From: Sphingobacterium yanglingense
GTDB lineage: Bacteria > Bacteroidota > Bacteroidia > Sphingobacteriales > Sphingobacteriaceae
Length of the DNA stretch: 64,000 nt
Reading direction: 5' to 3'
Assembly (NCBI RefSeq): GCF_004363245.1
Contig: NZ_SNYV01000002.1
Coordinates: forward strand, 58,620 to 122,619
The notes beneath the pieces are model-generated. The model did no database searches, had not been told where the DNA came from, and saw only the letters and a list, made by a program, of their open reading frames with translations. Positions 16,644 through 26,536 of this stretch are shown here, in pieces. Position numbers and translations under genes: made by a program. Numbering within the stretch: position 1 is the stretch's first letter; the number at the start of each line of letters is the position of its first letter.

Positions 16644-17576
16644 ATGTATATGAACAAATATTTACTTACCATCTTTACGCTATTTATTGCTATGTCTGGA
16701 TTTGCAGAATCTCCTGATTCTACTGAAATCGCAATAAAAGAAATAGAACAATCGCTACAGTATCAGACAGGAACAATAAAACTAAAGGAAGGTCACGGCA
16801 CCTTAATTGTTCCAAAAGGATTTCATTTTCTAGATCAAGAACAAAGCAAATATGTGCTTAGTGATCTATGGGGCAATCCGGAAGACAACACAATTATTGG
16901 AATGTTATTCCCGATACATGTCGGCGTATTGGATGATCATTCATGGGGTTTTACCATTAGTTATGACCCGATGGGGTATGTTAAGGATGATGATGCAAAT
17001 ACAATCAACTATGACGATCTTCTTGCCTCAAATAAAAAAGACATACTAGCCGAAAACCAAGAAAGGCTAAATTCAGGTTACGGCACTATTGAATTGATTG
17101 GATGGGCATCAACTCCCTATTATGATAGCAATAAAAAGGTATTGCATTGGGCTAAGGAGATAAAATTTGATGGGGATAGCGCCAATACACTTAATTACAA
17201 TCTGAGAGTGCTGGGAAGAGAAGGAATATACCTCGTCAATGCAGTCGCTTCGATGGACGAACTTCCTGAGGTCAATAAAAATTTGGATCAGCTAATTGCC
17301 AGTGTGCAATTTGATAATGGATACAAGTATGAAGACTATACAGATGGTGACCAGATTGCATCTTGGACAGTCGGAGGATTAGTTGCCGGTAAGATTTTGG
17401 CAAAAACAGGGTTCTTCGCTGCAATATTAAAATTTTGGAAGATAATTGCCGTCGGTATAGCTGGTGGTTTTAGCTTTTTATGGAAAAAGATAAGAGGAAG
17501 AAATGAGAATGATACCATCGAAGCTCCTACCAAACCTATTCAAGAAGAGAATGATGAGGATTCGACAAAATCTTAA
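16644..17576 (+). CDS. DUF2167 family membrane-anchored protein
   Basis: 310 aa; the ATG at 16650 is an alternative start. Signal peptide at residues 3-21 (KYLLTIFTLFIAMSGFAES). The exported domain carries DUF2167 hallmarks: GTIKLKEGHGTLIVPKGFHFL, LWGNPED, IGMLFP, YDPMGYVKDDDA, and GREGIYLVNAVAS. The C-terminus has a hydrophobic segment (about 243-280) followed by a basic and then acidic tail, giving a membrane anchor with a cytoplasmic end. Members are widespread and uncharacterised. It is followed by a strong terminator. Family call good; function unknown. Confidence 0.8.
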   Translation: MYMNKYLLTIFTLFIAMSGFAESPDSTEIAIKEIEQSLQYQTGTIKLKEGHGTLIVPKGFHFLDQEQSKYVLSDLWGNPEDNTIIGMLFPIHVGVLDDHSWGFTISYDPMGYVKDDDANTINYDDLLASNKKDILAENQERLNSGYGTIELIGWASTPYYDSNKKVLHWAKEIKFDGDSANTLNYNLRVLGREGIYLVNAVASMDELPEVNKNLDQLIASVQFDNGYKYEDYTDGDQIASWTVGGLVAGKILAKTGFFAAILKFWKIIAVGIAGGFSFLWKKIRGRNENDTIEAPTKPIQEENDEDSTKS

Positions 17577-17600
17577 TCTCTAACGATCAAAAAACAAACA

Positions 17601-17632
17601 AAAAGACAGTATAAACAGCTATACTGTCTTTT
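17601..17632 (+). terminator. Terminator of the DUF2167 gene
   Basis: Stem aaaagacagtata (17601-17613) with tatactgtctttt (17620-17632), followed by ttgttttt. Confidence 0.85.
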
Positions 17633-17737
17633 TTGTTTTTAAGAGATTCGTAAAATATTCCATACAATCCATATTCCTATCAAAACAACTCTTTAAAATC
17701 AATAATTTAGAGGCTGATATACTTAACTTATTTTTTA

Positions 17738-20650
17738 ATGAACAAGAAATCTTTATTATTCTTAGCGTGTCAACTGTCGTGGTTTCTGCCCCAGGCGCAA
17801 GAAGGTAAAAAGCCATTAACATGGCAAGAAATCCCGTCCTGGCACTACATCCGAATGAACGGAGCACAGCCTTCCCAAGATGGCAATTGGTTTGCCTATG
17901 TTGCAGGACCTTCTGAGGGAGATCTGACCCTTACGCTTAAAAGCACCAAAGACACTTTAAACTATAACTACAAAATAGGAGGTCAAAGCACTCCTATCGC
18001 TTTCTCCAATAACAGCCAATATATCGGTTTCTTTGAATCGCCAAATTTTAAGGAAATAAAAGCGAATGAAAAAGCGAAAAAGCCAAGTAGCAAAAAGCTT
18101 AAAATCATCGCTTTAAAAGACACAGCATCGTTGAGTTTTGACAAAGTACAAAGTTTTAACTTTTCAAACGATGACAACAAGTGGATTGCTATCCGTTTTG
18201 AAGGTATGCCTGCTGGCCCTGGTGCGCCTAGAGGAGAGGATGCAGGCCGTGGAGCCGACTTAGTATTATACAACCTCTTGACCAAGAAAAGTTTTAACCT
18301 GGGTAATGTCAGTGACTACAAATTCAACAAGTCTGGTCAGTACCTTGCTTATACCATCGATGCCAACAACAAAAATGGCAACGGTATATTCTTGATGGAT
18401 ATGACGACGGGACTGACAAGTGCACTAAAGAATGATGATGCCAATTTTTCTAAAATCAGTTGGAATAAAGAAGGTACTGCATTTGCGCTCTTAAAATCTA
18501 AAAAAGATAAAAAATATAAAACTCCAGTATATTCGCTGATCGGGGTTAAGAATATAAAAGGTCAAAACGCAGAAGTCTTCGACTACTCTGGATTAGATGA
18601 AAACCAAATCACAGCAGGTTACGGTATCAGTCAAAATACCAGCGTATCCTGGAGTAAAGATTTGAGCACGGTATTCTTTGGTATTGCAAAACTTGAAAAA
18701 ACGGAAGATCCTAAAAGTACCGAGAAGAAGATTGATGAACTGGGCAAAGATTCCACGAACACGAAACTTGCTATAAAAGATAGTGTTTCAACGGATTCCA
18801 CAAAAACAAAGCTGGCTAAAGCTGCGCCTACGAAACCTCAAGTCAACAAAAAAGATCTCGAAAAACCAGACATGATTATCTGGAACTGGCAAGACAAGCG
18901 TTTGCAATCGGCACAACGCACGCAATTGCAAAGAGACAAGAACTTTATGATCATGAGCGCTTGGGATGTTACTTCCAACAAATTTGTCTCTTTAGCGGAT
19001 AGCGCAATAAAATCTATCGCTCTAGCGCCAAACCAAACAATCGGATACGGCTTGGATTTCAGCCCCTATGAGTACGAGGCTAATCTCGATGGACAGGGAT
19101 ATGGTGATCTATACATCGTAGATGTAAAAACTGGTGCTAAAAAACTAGCAGTCAAGAAACTCTATATGAATGCGTCGCGAGGCTTTTCTTTCTCGCCAAA
19201 CAGTGACTTCCTTCTGTACTATAACGACGGAAACTACTACACGCTAAATGTAAATACATTACAACAAAAGAATATAACCGAAAATATTCCGTCTTCTTTT
19301 ATTGACATCTACGATGACCATAATGTTTCTAAAGTCGCAACCGGCAACTTTGGTTGGACGGCAGATGGAAAGTATGTGCTTTTAAAGGACAACTTTGACC
19401 TATGGAAAGTATCTGCTGATGGTAAATCGGCAACGACGCTGACAAATGACTGGAAAGGTCAAAAACTAACTACGGTTGGAGCTAGTAGACTCTATGAAGA
19501 TGACGAAAACATAGACTTGAAAAAAGATCAGTACTTTACGGTCCTCAGCCAGGAGACTAAGCAAAAGGGAATCGCATACCTGCCTGCTGGTCAAAATAAA
19601 ATGCAAATCCTAAAGCTCGACGATATGAACATGAGCTCGATCAACAAAGTAAAGAACAGCAATACGTTCTTCTACATCATGGAGAGCAGTAATCAAGCTC
19701 CAGAATACTTTGTAAGTCAAGACAAGTTCCTTAAAACCGAGAACCAACTGACTAAGAACAGAAGTAATAATGATAAATATGCCCTATCGGCAGGTTCTAA
19801 ACTGATTACTTATGTGAGTGACCATGGCGATACGCTACAGGCTACTCTTTATCTGCCTGCAGACTATGTAGAAGGAAAATCTTATCCGACGATTACCTAT
19901 ATCTACGAGCGACTTACAGACGACAAGAATACCTATGCGCAACCAGGATATCCTGGTGGTGGATTCAATCGAGCGATGTACAACAGCAATGGCTACGCGG
20001 TATTGATGCCAGATATCAAATACAAATTGAATGATCCAGGTATGTCTGCTGTGGCATGTGTAATCCCTGCCGTAAAAGCAGCTATAGCTACTGGTATTGT
20101 AGACGAGAAAAATGTCGCTATACACGGACATTCATGGGGTGGGTACCAAACGGCATTCTTGATCACGCAAACGAATATCTTTAAAGCAGCGGTAGCAGGA
20201 GCTCCATTGACGAATATGATCTCTATGTATTCATTGATCTATTGGAACTCGGGATCTTCAAACCAAGCGATCTTCGAATCGAGCCAAGGTCGTCTTACAA
20301 GCGGGTACTGGGACAATTGGGAGGCTTATACACGTAACTCTCCTATATTCCATATCAAGAAGGTGAATACGCCGCTGATCATTATGCACAACGATAAAGA
20401 TGGTGCGGTGGACTATACACAAGGAGTAGAGTACTACAACGGTCTAAGACGTCTTAACAAACCAGTCGTAATGCTTACCTACAATGGTGAAAACCATGGT
20501 CTGGTGAAAGAAGTCAATAAGAAAGATTATGCGGTGCGTATGATGGAATACTTTGACTACTATTTAAAAGAAAAAGAGGCTCCAAGCTGGTGGTCTAAGG
20601 GTGTTGACTATATGGACTTAGAAAAACATTTAGAAGAAAGAGCGTTTTAA
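17738..20650 (+). CDS. Exported S9 family serine peptidase (prolyl oligopeptidase/DPP-like)
   Basis: 970 aa. A signal peptide (LLFLACQLSWFLPQAQ) precedes a long beta-propeller-like region with WD40/PD40-type strands and a low-complexity Lys/Thr/Ser insert at about 320-385. The C-terminal alpha/beta-hydrolase domain has Ser799 in GHSWGGYQ, Asp888 in NDKDGAVDY and His920 in ENHGL, the S9 catalytic triad order. Likely a periplasmic or outer-membrane-associated peptidase acting on oligopeptides. Monocistronic, followed by a perfect bidirectional terminator shared with the ATP synthase operon. Confidence 0.9.
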   Translation: MNKKSLLFLACQLSWFLPQAQEGKKPLTWQEIPSWHYIRMNGAQPSQDGNWFAYVAGPSEGDLTLTLKSTKDTLNYNYKIGGQSTPIAFSNNSQYIGFFESPNFKEIKANEKAKKPSSKKLKIIALKDTASLSFDKVQSFNFSNDDNKWIAIRFEGMPAGPGAPRGEDAGRGADLVLYNLLTKKSFNLGNVSDYKFNKSGQYLAYTIDANNKNGNGIFLMDMTTGLTSALKNDDANFSKISWNKEGTAFALLKSKKDKKYKTPVYSLIGVKNIKGQNAEVFDYSGLDENQITAGYGISQNTSVSWSKDLSTVFFGIAKLEKTEDPKSTEKKIDELGKDSTNTKLAIKDSVSTDSTKTKLAKAAPTKPQVNKKDLEKPDMIIWNWQDKRLQSAQRTQLQRDKNFMIMSAWDVTSNKFVSLADSAIKSIALAPNQTIGYGLDFSPYEYEANLDGQGYGDLYIVDVKTGAKKLAVKKLYMNASRGFSFSPNSDFLLYYNDGNYYTLNVNTLQQKNITENIPSSFIDIYDDHNVSKVATGNFGWTADGKYVLLKDNFDLWKVSADGKSATTLTNDWKGQKLTTVGASRLYEDDENIDLKKDQYFTVLSQETKQKGIAYLPAGQNKMQILKLDDMNMSSINKVKNSNTFFYIMESSNQAPEYFVSQDKFLKTENQLTKNRSNNDKYALSAGSKLITYVSDHGDTLQATLYLPADYVEGKSYPTITYIYERLTDDKNTYAQPGYPGGGFNRAMYNSNGYAVLMPDIKYKLNDPGMSAVACVIPAVKAAIATGIVDEKNVAIHGHSWGGYQTAFLITQTNIFKAAVAGAPLTNMISMYSLIYWNSGSSNQAIFESSQGRLTSGYWDNWEAYTRNSPIFHIKKVNTPLIIMHNDKDGAVDYTQGVEYYNGLRRLNKPVVMLTYNGENHGLVKEVNKKDYAVRMMEYFDYYLKEKEAPSWWSKGVDYMDLEKHLEERAF

Positions 20651-20651
20651 T

Positions 20652-20694
20652 AATGGTTAATGGTAAGTGGCTAATGATTAATTTTAGCCACTTA
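20652..20694. repeat. Heptanucleotide tract with hairpin after the S9 gene
   Basis: Consecutive 7-mers aatggtt, aatggta, agtggct, aatgatt and aatttta (20652-20686). Within it taagtggctaa (20664-20674) pairs perfectly with ttagccactta (20684-20694). Confidence 0.6.
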
Positions 20695-20743
20695 CAATAA
20701 CCTAACGCAAATGGTCTAAAGTTTAAGCCTACTGCAAACATAA

Positions 20744-20783
20744 AAAAGAAAAGGCGTTGAATAATTTCAACGCCTTTTCTTTT
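20744..20783. terminator. Bidirectional terminator between the S9 gene and atpG
   Basis: An 18-bp perfect stem (20744-20761 with 20766-20783), core aaggcgttgaa/ttcaacgcctt, loop taat, A/T-rich ends. It lies between convergent transcripts. Confidence 0.88.
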
Positions 20784-20793
20784 CTATGCTGTA

Positions 20794-20842
20794 ATCATTA
20801 ACAATTAACCATCAATAATTAATCATTAACCATCAATAATTA
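20794..20842. repeat. Seven consecutive heptanucleotides downstream of atpG
   Basis: atcatta, acaatta, accatca, ataatta, atcatta, accatca, ataatta. The order makes a 21-bp higher-order unit that starts over at 20829. Position is just past the atpG stop. Confidence 0.7.
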
Positions 20843-20846
20843 ACAC

Positions 20847-21725
20847 CTATCCGTTTGACAATGCTGCTGCACCGGATACAATCTCGGTCAACTCTGTCGT
20901 AATTGCCGCTTGACGTGCTTGGTTGTAAGACAATTTCAATGCTTTCAATAAATCTCCAGCATTTTCTGTAGCCTTATCCATCGCTGTCATACGTGCTCCG
21001 TGTTCTGAAGCGTTGGAATCTAAAACAGCCTTATATAGTTGAATTTTGATCGCCTTAGGAATCAATTCTTCAATGATTTTTTCCTTTGACGGCTCGATGA
21101 TATAGTCAAGTTCTGCTACGTTCTCTCCTTTTTCTTCTGGTACCAAAGGTAAAATCTGCTCCGAAGTCAACACTTGAACTGCAGCGTTCTGGAATTGATT
21201 ATAAACCACTTCTACACGATCTATATTTCCAGCCTTAAACTCGTCCATAACATACTCCGTAACCTTAGAAACATTTTCAAAATTAAGATCGTTGAAAAGC
21301 TCGTTGTGATTACCAATAACATTAAAACCGCGCTTAGTGAAAAAATCGTGTCCACGCTTACCAATAGCAATGATACTTAAATTGCCACGAGCATGCTGCT
21401 CTGCGTATTTACTGAAGATAAGATTATTCGTTGTTTTAATAACATTCGCATTAAAAGCTCCGGCCAAACCTCTATTAGAGGTAACTACAACAACCAATAC
21501 CTTATTAGGGGAACGGTCTTGTGTGTACGGAGAATCATTACCTTCTACAGAAGTGGATACTTGAGCTAGAATATCTCTTAATTTATTGGCATAAGGACGC
21601 AACTGCACAATTGCATTTGTCGCACGTTTTAATTTCGCAGCAGATACCATCTTCATCGCTTTGGTAATCTGTTGCGTGGATGTAACCGATGTAATCCGGT
21701 TTCTTACTTCTTTTAAATTTGCCAT
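20847..21725 (-). CDS. atpG: ATP synthase F1 subunit gamma
   Basis: Central rotor stalk of the F1 sector, 292 aa. The N-terminus MANLKEVRNRITSVTSTQQITKAMKMVSAAKLKRA is the classical gamma coiled-coil start. SNRGLAGAFNANV and the C-terminal ARMTAMDKATENAGDLLKALKLSYNQARQAAITTELTEIVSGA helix are also diagnostic. It is the last gene of the leftward atp operon, 83 bp after atpA across a palindromic heptamer tract. In Bacteroidota the beta and epsilon genes usually sit elsewhere, as here. Confidence 0.96.
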   Translation of the reverse strand: MANLKEVRNRITSVTSTQQITKAMKMVSAAKLKRATNAIVQLRPYANKLRDILAQVSTSVEGNDSPYTQDRSPNKVLVVVVTSNRGLAGAFNANVIKTTNNLIFSKYAEQHARGNLSIIAIGKRGHDFFTKRGFNVIGNHNELFNDLNFENVSKVTEYVMDEFKAGNIDRVEVVYNQFQNAAVQVLTSEQILPLVPEEKGENVAELDYIIEPSKEKIIEELIPKAIKIQLYKAVLDSNASEHGARMTAMDKATENAGDLLKALKLSYNQARQAAITTELTEIVSGAAALSNG

Positions 21726-21735
21726 ATTCCAATTT

Positions 21736-21805
21736 AAGTAGTAAGTATTTAGTAATTAGTATTTAGACCTAGAAATCTAAGTACTAAATACTAAATACCT
21801 TGTAC
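21736..21805. repeat. Palindromic heptanucleotide tract between atpA and atpG
   Basis: Ten successive 7-mers: aagtagt, aagtatt, tagtaat, tagtatt, tagacct, agaaatc, taagtac, taaatac, taaatac, cttgtac. The two halves are largely complementary (gtatttagta against tactaaatac), so the RNA between the two cistrons would fold as a long hairpin. Confidence 0.7.
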
Positions 21806-21808
21806 TTA

Positions 21809-23383
21809 TTAATATTTTGAAGCTAATTCTTTAGCTACTGTTTCTAACACATCTGTCAACTCATCCGAGAATTTACCTGCTTTTAGTGCAGACAATACTT
21901 CTGGATGACGTTGTTCTAACTGTGTTAAGTATTCTTCTTCAAACTGTCTTACTTTATCTACAGGGACGCTACGCAACAATCCTTTTGTACCTACATAGAT
22001 AATAGCAACTTGTTTCTCCACAGAAACTGGAGAGAACTGTCCTTGTTTCAAGATCTGAACGTTACGCACACCTTTGTCCAATACGGCTTTAGTAGCTGCA
22101 TCTAAATCTGAACCGAATTTAGCGAAAGCTTCTAACTCACGGTACTGAGCTTGGTCTAATTTCAAGGTACCAGCAACTTTCTTCATCGATTTGATCTGCG
22201 CGTTACCACCTACACGTGATACCGAGATACCTACGTTGATCGCTGGACGGATACCTGCGTTGAATAAGTTAGACTCCAAGAAAATCTGACCATCTGTAAT
22301 TGAAATTACGTTGGTAGGGATATAAGCTGATACGTCTCCTGCTTGTGTCTCAATGATAGGAAGTGCTGTCAATGAACCGCCACCTTTTACCAAATGTTTG
22401 ATAGACTCTGGCAAATCGTTCATTTCGCGAGCAATTTCGTCTGAAGAGTTAATTTTAGCAGCACGCTCTAATAAACGAGAGTGAAGGTAGAATACGTCTC
22501 CAGGGTAAGCCTCACGTCCAGGAGGACGCTTTAACAACAATGAAACCTCACGGTAAGCTACTGCTTGTTTTGACAAGTCATCATACACGATCAATGCTGG
22601 ACGACCTGTATCACGGAAAAACTCTCCGATAGCAGCACCCGCCATTGGCGCGTAGAATTGAAGAGGAGCTGGCTCTGCAGCAGAAGCTGCAACAACTACA
22701 GTGTAAGCCATAGCACCTTTTTCTTCCAATACGCGTACGATATTCGCTACTGTAGAGTTTTTCTGTCCTACAGCAACATATATACAGAATACAGGTTGAC
22801 CTGCATCATAAAATTCTTTTTGGTTGATGATCGTATCGATACAAACCGCAGTCTTACCAGTCTGACGGTCACCGATTACCAACTCACGCTGGCCACGACC
22901 TACTGGAATCATCGCATCGATAGCTTTGATACCTGTTTGTAAAGGCTCAGTAACCGGCTGACGGAAAAGTACCCCTGGAGCTTTACGCTCGATAGGCATT
23001 TCATAAGTCTCGCCTTGAATTGGTCCTTTACCATCGATAGGTTGTCCCAATGTGTTTACGACACGACCCAACATACCTTCACCTACTTTAATAGATGCGA
23101 TACGGTTGGTACGTTTGATTGTATCTCCTTCTTTAATCTCGTCTGATGGGCCTAAAAGTACGACACCTACGTTGTCTTCTTCTAAGTTCATTACAATACC
23201 TTGTAATCCATTAGCAAACTCAACTAACTCTCCGGATTGAACTTTTGTTAAGCCGTAAACACGAGCAATACCGTCACCTACTTGTAGTACGGTACCTACT
23301 TCTTCTAATTCGGCTTCTGACTTAAAGCCTGACAATTGCTCTCTTAGAATTGCCGAAACTTCATCTGGTCTTACCTCTATCAT
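21809..23383 (-). CDS. atpA: ATP synthase F1 subunit alpha
   Basis: Regulatory nucleotide-binding subunit of the F1 hexamer. 524 aa, normal length. Walker A GDRQTGKT (171-178), [47 protein letters not shown] with the family signature, and [14 protein letters not shown] are visible. It lies between atpH and atpG in the usual order. Confidence 0.97.
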   Translation of the reverse strand: MIEVRPDEVSAILREQLSGFKSEAELEEVGTVLQVGDGIARVYGLTKVQSGELVEFANGLQGIVMNLEEDNVGVVLLGPSDEIKEGDTIKRTNRIASIKVGEGMLGRVVNTLGQPIDGKGPIQGETYEMPIERKAPGVLFRQPVTEPLQTGIKAIDAMIPVGRGQRELVIGDRQTGKTAVCIDTIINQKEFYDAGQPVFCIYVAVGQKNSTVANIVRVLEEKGAMAYTVVVAASAAEPAPLQFYAPMAGAAIGEFFRDTGRPALIVYDDLSKQAVAYREVSLLLKRPPGREAYPGDVFYLHSRLLERAAKINSSDEIAREMNDLPESIKHLVKGGGSLTALPIIETQAGDVSAYIPTNVISITDGQIFLESNLFNAGIRPAINVGISVSRVGGNAQIKSMKKVAGTLKLDQAQYRELEAFAKFGSDLDAATKAVLDKGVRNVQILKQGQFSPVSVEKQVAIIYVGTKGLLRSVPVDKVRQFEEEYLTQLEQRHPEVLSALKAGKFSDELTDVLETVAKELASKY

Positions 23384-23440
23384 TTTAACTTCGTATAAGG
23401 GGTTTTAGAATCTATTACTTTTATCGATTTCGTACAAGGA

Positions 23441-23986
23441 TTAAACACCTTGTGTTACGAAATGTCTTTCTAGTTTATTTAATTTGCCAGCGATGGTCGC
23501 ATCAACTTGTCTGTCGCCTACCTTAACCACAAATCCACCGATTAATGTAGGATCTACTTTATTGACTAAGATAACCTCCGCATTGATCTGTTGACCGATG
23601 GCAGTTTTCAACGCTTGGATATTGGCCTCCGACAATGCAGACGCAGAAAGTACTTCTGCTTTAACAATACCATTCAACTCGTTGTACTCGCGGATGAATT
23701 CTAATGCAGTAGCATAAATCAATTCACCACGTCCTTTGCGGATCATAATCCCAAAGAAGGTCATTATTTCAGGTCTTACTTTACCGTCGAAAAGAGCCAC
23801 TAAAATTTTCTCTTTCTTATCTGTTTTAATAATAGGATTATTTAAAACAGCCTGCAACTCTGAACTCGATTTTATTACGGCAACGATCTGTTCTATATCG
23901 GCTTTGACCGCCTCTACATGACCTTGCTCTTTTGCCAAATCCAATAAAGATTTAGCATATCTAGAAGCAACTTTGAATACTGACAT
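23441..23986 (-). CDS. atpH: ATP synthase F1 subunit delta
   Basis: Peripheral-stalk subunit linking b to the top of F1. 181 aa. Starts VASRYAKSLLDLAKEQG, ends LIGGFVVKVGDRQVDATIAGKLNKLERHF, the family-typical C-terminal signature. Spaced 46 bp from atpF by a short (atttaaaa)3-like tract. Confidence 0.95.
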   Translation of the reverse strand: MSVFKVASRYAKSLLDLAKEQGHVEAVKADIEQIVAVIKSSSELQAVLNNPIIKTDKKEKILVALFDGKVRPEIMTFFGIMIRKGRGELIYATALEFIREYNELNGIVKAEVLSASALSEANIQALKTAIGQQINAEVILVNKVDPTLIGGFVVKVGDRQVDATIAGKLNKLERHFVTQGV

Positions 23987-24032
23987 GTTTAAAAATTTAA
24001 AAATTTAAAAATTACAATCAAGCAGAACCCGA

Positions 24033-24533
24033 TTAGTTCAATTTAACGTCTTTCAACAAGTCAGAAACTAATGCTTCTTGTTTACCTTGGTCTTCAAACT
24101 CTTTCGCCAATACTTTACGAGCGATATCTAAAGACAAAGAAGAAACCTGATTCTTAACCTCTGCCAAAGCTTTCAACTTCTGATCTTCAATTTCACGCTT
24201 CGCGTTTTCAATCAACTTAGCTCCTTCAGTCTGTGCCGACTCTTTTGCTTCAGCAACAATCTTATCTTTCAATATTTTTGCTTCCTGAAGAATAGCATCA
24301 CGCTCCACACGAGCATCTTTTAACAATTGCTCATTCTCATTGGTCAAACGTGCCATTTCCAATTTAGCCTTTTCTGCAGAAGCTAAAGCATCGGTAATAC
24401 CTTGCTCACGCTCATCTAATGCACTGATGATAGGCTTCCAAGCAAATTTACCCAATAAAAATACGACGATTACCAATACAATTAGTAACCAGAAAAATAA
24501 ACCGAAGGAAAAATCGTGAATTAATGCTTCCAT
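24033..24533 (-). CDS. atpF: ATP synthase Fo subunit b
   Basis: Peripheral-stalk b subunit. 166 aa. One N-terminal membrane helix (FGLFFWLLIVLVIVVFLLGKFAWKPI) and a long Lys/Glu/Ala-rich helix to the C-terminus. Operon position between c and delta is the normal one. Confidence 0.95.
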   Translation of the reverse strand: MEALIHDFSFGLFFWLLIVLVIVVFLLGKFAWKPIISALDEREQGITDALASAEKAKLEMARLTNENEQLLKDARVERDAILQEAKILKDKIVAEAKESAQTEGAKLIENAKREIEDQKLKALAEVKNQVSSLSLDIARKVLAKEFEDQGKQEALVSDLLKDVKLN

Positions 24534-24633
24534 TATATATGTTTAATATTTTGTTGTTTTTGTTTTTTGTTAAGTAACATCATTTGCAACCAACCGTTGC
24601 AAATGATGTCCTGTACTTTGTGTCAGCTTGGGC

Positions 24634-24822
24634 TTATTTACCTAAGATTAGGGCAGCAAGTGCCAAACCTTCAACTAATGCACCAATGATGATCATCGCA
24701 GTCTGAATTTTAGAAGCTGCTTCTGGTTGACGAGCGATAGCTTCCATAGCTGAACCACCGATTTTACCTAAGCCTAAACCTCCACCGATTACGATTAAAC
24801 CTGCTCCAATTAAGTTGTACAT
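24634..24822 (-). CDS. atpE: ATP synthase Fo subunit c
   Basis: Membrane rotor ring subunit of 62 aa: two helices with a polar RQPEA loop (31-35) and the ion-binding carboxylate E51 in GALVEGLALAALIL. No sodium-type polar ligands are obvious near E51, so proton coupling is likely. It is shorter than the common 70-80 aa. Confidence 0.94.
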   Translation of the reverse strand: MYNLIGAGLIVIGGGLGLGKIGGSAMEAIARQPEAASKIQTAMIIIGALVEGLALAALILGK

Positions 24823-24858
24823 AATAATTATTTTATAAAATTTAACAAAAAATTCTGA

Positions 24859-25935
24859 TTAATGATGCTCTGGGTGCTCCTCTACAGCCATACCGATAAA
24901 CAATGAAGATAACATGGTAAAGATGAAGGCTTGTAGGAATGAAACCAATAGCTTTAAAACAAAGATGATCAGTGTAAGTAACATCGAGATACCGATACTA
25001 CCACCTAATGTCAATTGACTCTGGAACAAATAGATGACCGCGATAAAACCCATGATTACAAAGTGACCCGCTGTCATATTTGCAAACAAACGAAGCATCA
25101 ACGAGAAAGGCTTTGTGAAAATACCTAGTAACTCGATAGGAGCTAACAAAATTTTGAATGGCACAGGAACACCTGGCATCCAAAAAATATGCTTCCAATA
25201 GGCTTTATTTGCTTTGATATTTGTAATCAAGAAAGTAACAATAGCTAACCCAAATGTAACCGTGATATTTCCTGTCACGTTGAAACCAATAGGTGTAAGT
25301 CCCATTAAGTTTAACAAGAAAATCAAAAAGAATACAGACAATAAGTAAGGCATGAATTCTTTATAACGGTGACCGATATTTGGACGAGCCATTTCATCAC
25401 GTACGTAGATAATCAATGGTTCCAATATACGACCGATACCTGTAGGAAGGTTATTGACACCTTTTTTGTACGTTTTAGCTAAACTCAAAAATGCCCAGAA
25501 CATTAATATCGTAGCGATAATTAATCCAGCGACATTTTTTGTAATCGAAAAATCCCAAGGCTTAGCATTTGTAGGATGCTGTTTCTCATCATAAGTGATT
25601 GTACCTGCAGCATCTGTATTATAAATCTTTCCATGGTACAATTTGTAAAATTGACCGTCTTTTTCTACTACCGCATCTCCATGATGGAATTCAGCAGAAG
25701 AGAATACTTTCAAACCATTATCAATCAAAATAACCGGCAAAGCAAAACCGTAATGTTTGCCTGATGCCTTATGACTGAACAAGGAGAAGTAATAATCGTC
25801 TTTGACGTGATGTTGGGAATAAGCCGTTATTTCCTCCGGCGTAGAAATTTCAGAAGACTGAGCTCGAACTGTGAACGGACTAACTGTAAAGAAGATTACT
25901 GTAAAAAGCAAAATTGCTCTCTTAAGACTCACCAT
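24859..25935 (-). CDS. atpB: ATP synthase Fo subunit a
   Basis: Proton-channel subunit, 358 aa, about 100 residues longer than E. coli AtpB. The extra part is N-terminal: a cleavable-looking signal (RAILLFTVIFFTVSPFTVRAQ) and a polar domain of about 100 aa before the first conserved helix. The essential stator arginine is R282 in SLMLRLFANMTAGH. The extended form is usual in Bacteroidota. Operon spacing to atpE is 36 bp. Confidence 0.94.
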   Translation of the reverse strand: MVSLKRAILLFTVIFFTVSPFTVRAQSSEISTPEEITAYSQHHVKDDYYFSLFSHKASGKHYGFALPVILIDNGLKVFSSAEFHHGDAVVEKDGQFYKLYHGKIYNTDAAGTITYDEKQHPTNAKPWDFSITKNVAGLIIATILMFWAFLSLAKTYKKGVNNLPTGIGRILEPLIIYVRDEMARPNIGHRYKEFMPYLLSVFFLIFLLNLMGLTPIGFNVTGNITVTFGLAIVTFLITNIKANKAYWKHIFWMPGVPVPFKILLAPIELLGIFTKPFSLMLRLFANMTAGHFVIMGFIAVIYLFQSQLTLGGSIGISMLLTLIIFVLKLLVSFLQAFIFTMLSSLFIGMAVEEHPEHH

Positions 25936-26021
25936 TTTAGACTACTATATGAATAATGAAAAATTTTGGGCAAAAATACAACTTTATTTGTCATATAATG
26001 CCATTTGACAGAAACTTTTTG

Positions 26022-26429
26022 TTATTTTTTTTCAACAGTGCTATCTCCCTGATTCAAAGCCTGAAAGGCAACGAAAACATCGAAAAATAAAAAGAGAAAA
26101 AACACAGCTAAAAAGTTATACTCTATAAAATCGTTCTCAAAGACACCCAGCCCCTTCCGGACATAGATATATCCTGCGATGACTTTGACAGTCATGATAC
26201 CCAAAAAGACAAAACCCAAGTTTTTAGGCATCGCCCAATTGGTCAACATAATCAACACCAAAGCAAGCAAAGACCCAACCCCACCAAAGGTATACAGACC
26301 TAACAAACTGTATTCTGAACGGGACCAATAATCCCCCAGCTCCATACCATTCAATATAAGGTAATGTGCAAAAAAAGCCGTCACTGCAAACACCAGCAAC
26401 ATTAAAATATTCTTGATATAGTTATTCAT
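26022..26429 (-). CDS. Small four-helix membrane protein in the atp operon
   Basis: 135 aa with four hydrophobic segments (about 6-26, 42-62, 71-90, 105-126). It sits between atpZ and atpB, the place where AtpI-type assembly proteins are found. I do not recognise a family motif. Co-transcription with the ATP synthase genes suggests a role in c-ring or Fo assembly, but this is inference. Confidence 0.7.
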   Translation of the reverse strand: MNNYIKNILMLLVFAVTAFFAHYLILNGMELGDYWSRSEYSLLGLYTFGGVGSLLALVLIMLTNWAMPKNLGFVFLGIMTVKVIAGYIYVRKGLGVFENDFIEYNFLAVFFLFLFFDVFVAFQALNQGDSTVEKK

Positions 26430-26536
26430 TCATCATTTGTTTGTATTCAAAGGAATTATTCATTAGCGCTAACCTCATAATGGAACCCCATAGTTCCTCC
26501 TACGATTAGCAGCTCGCATGAAGCCTCTTCACAGCC

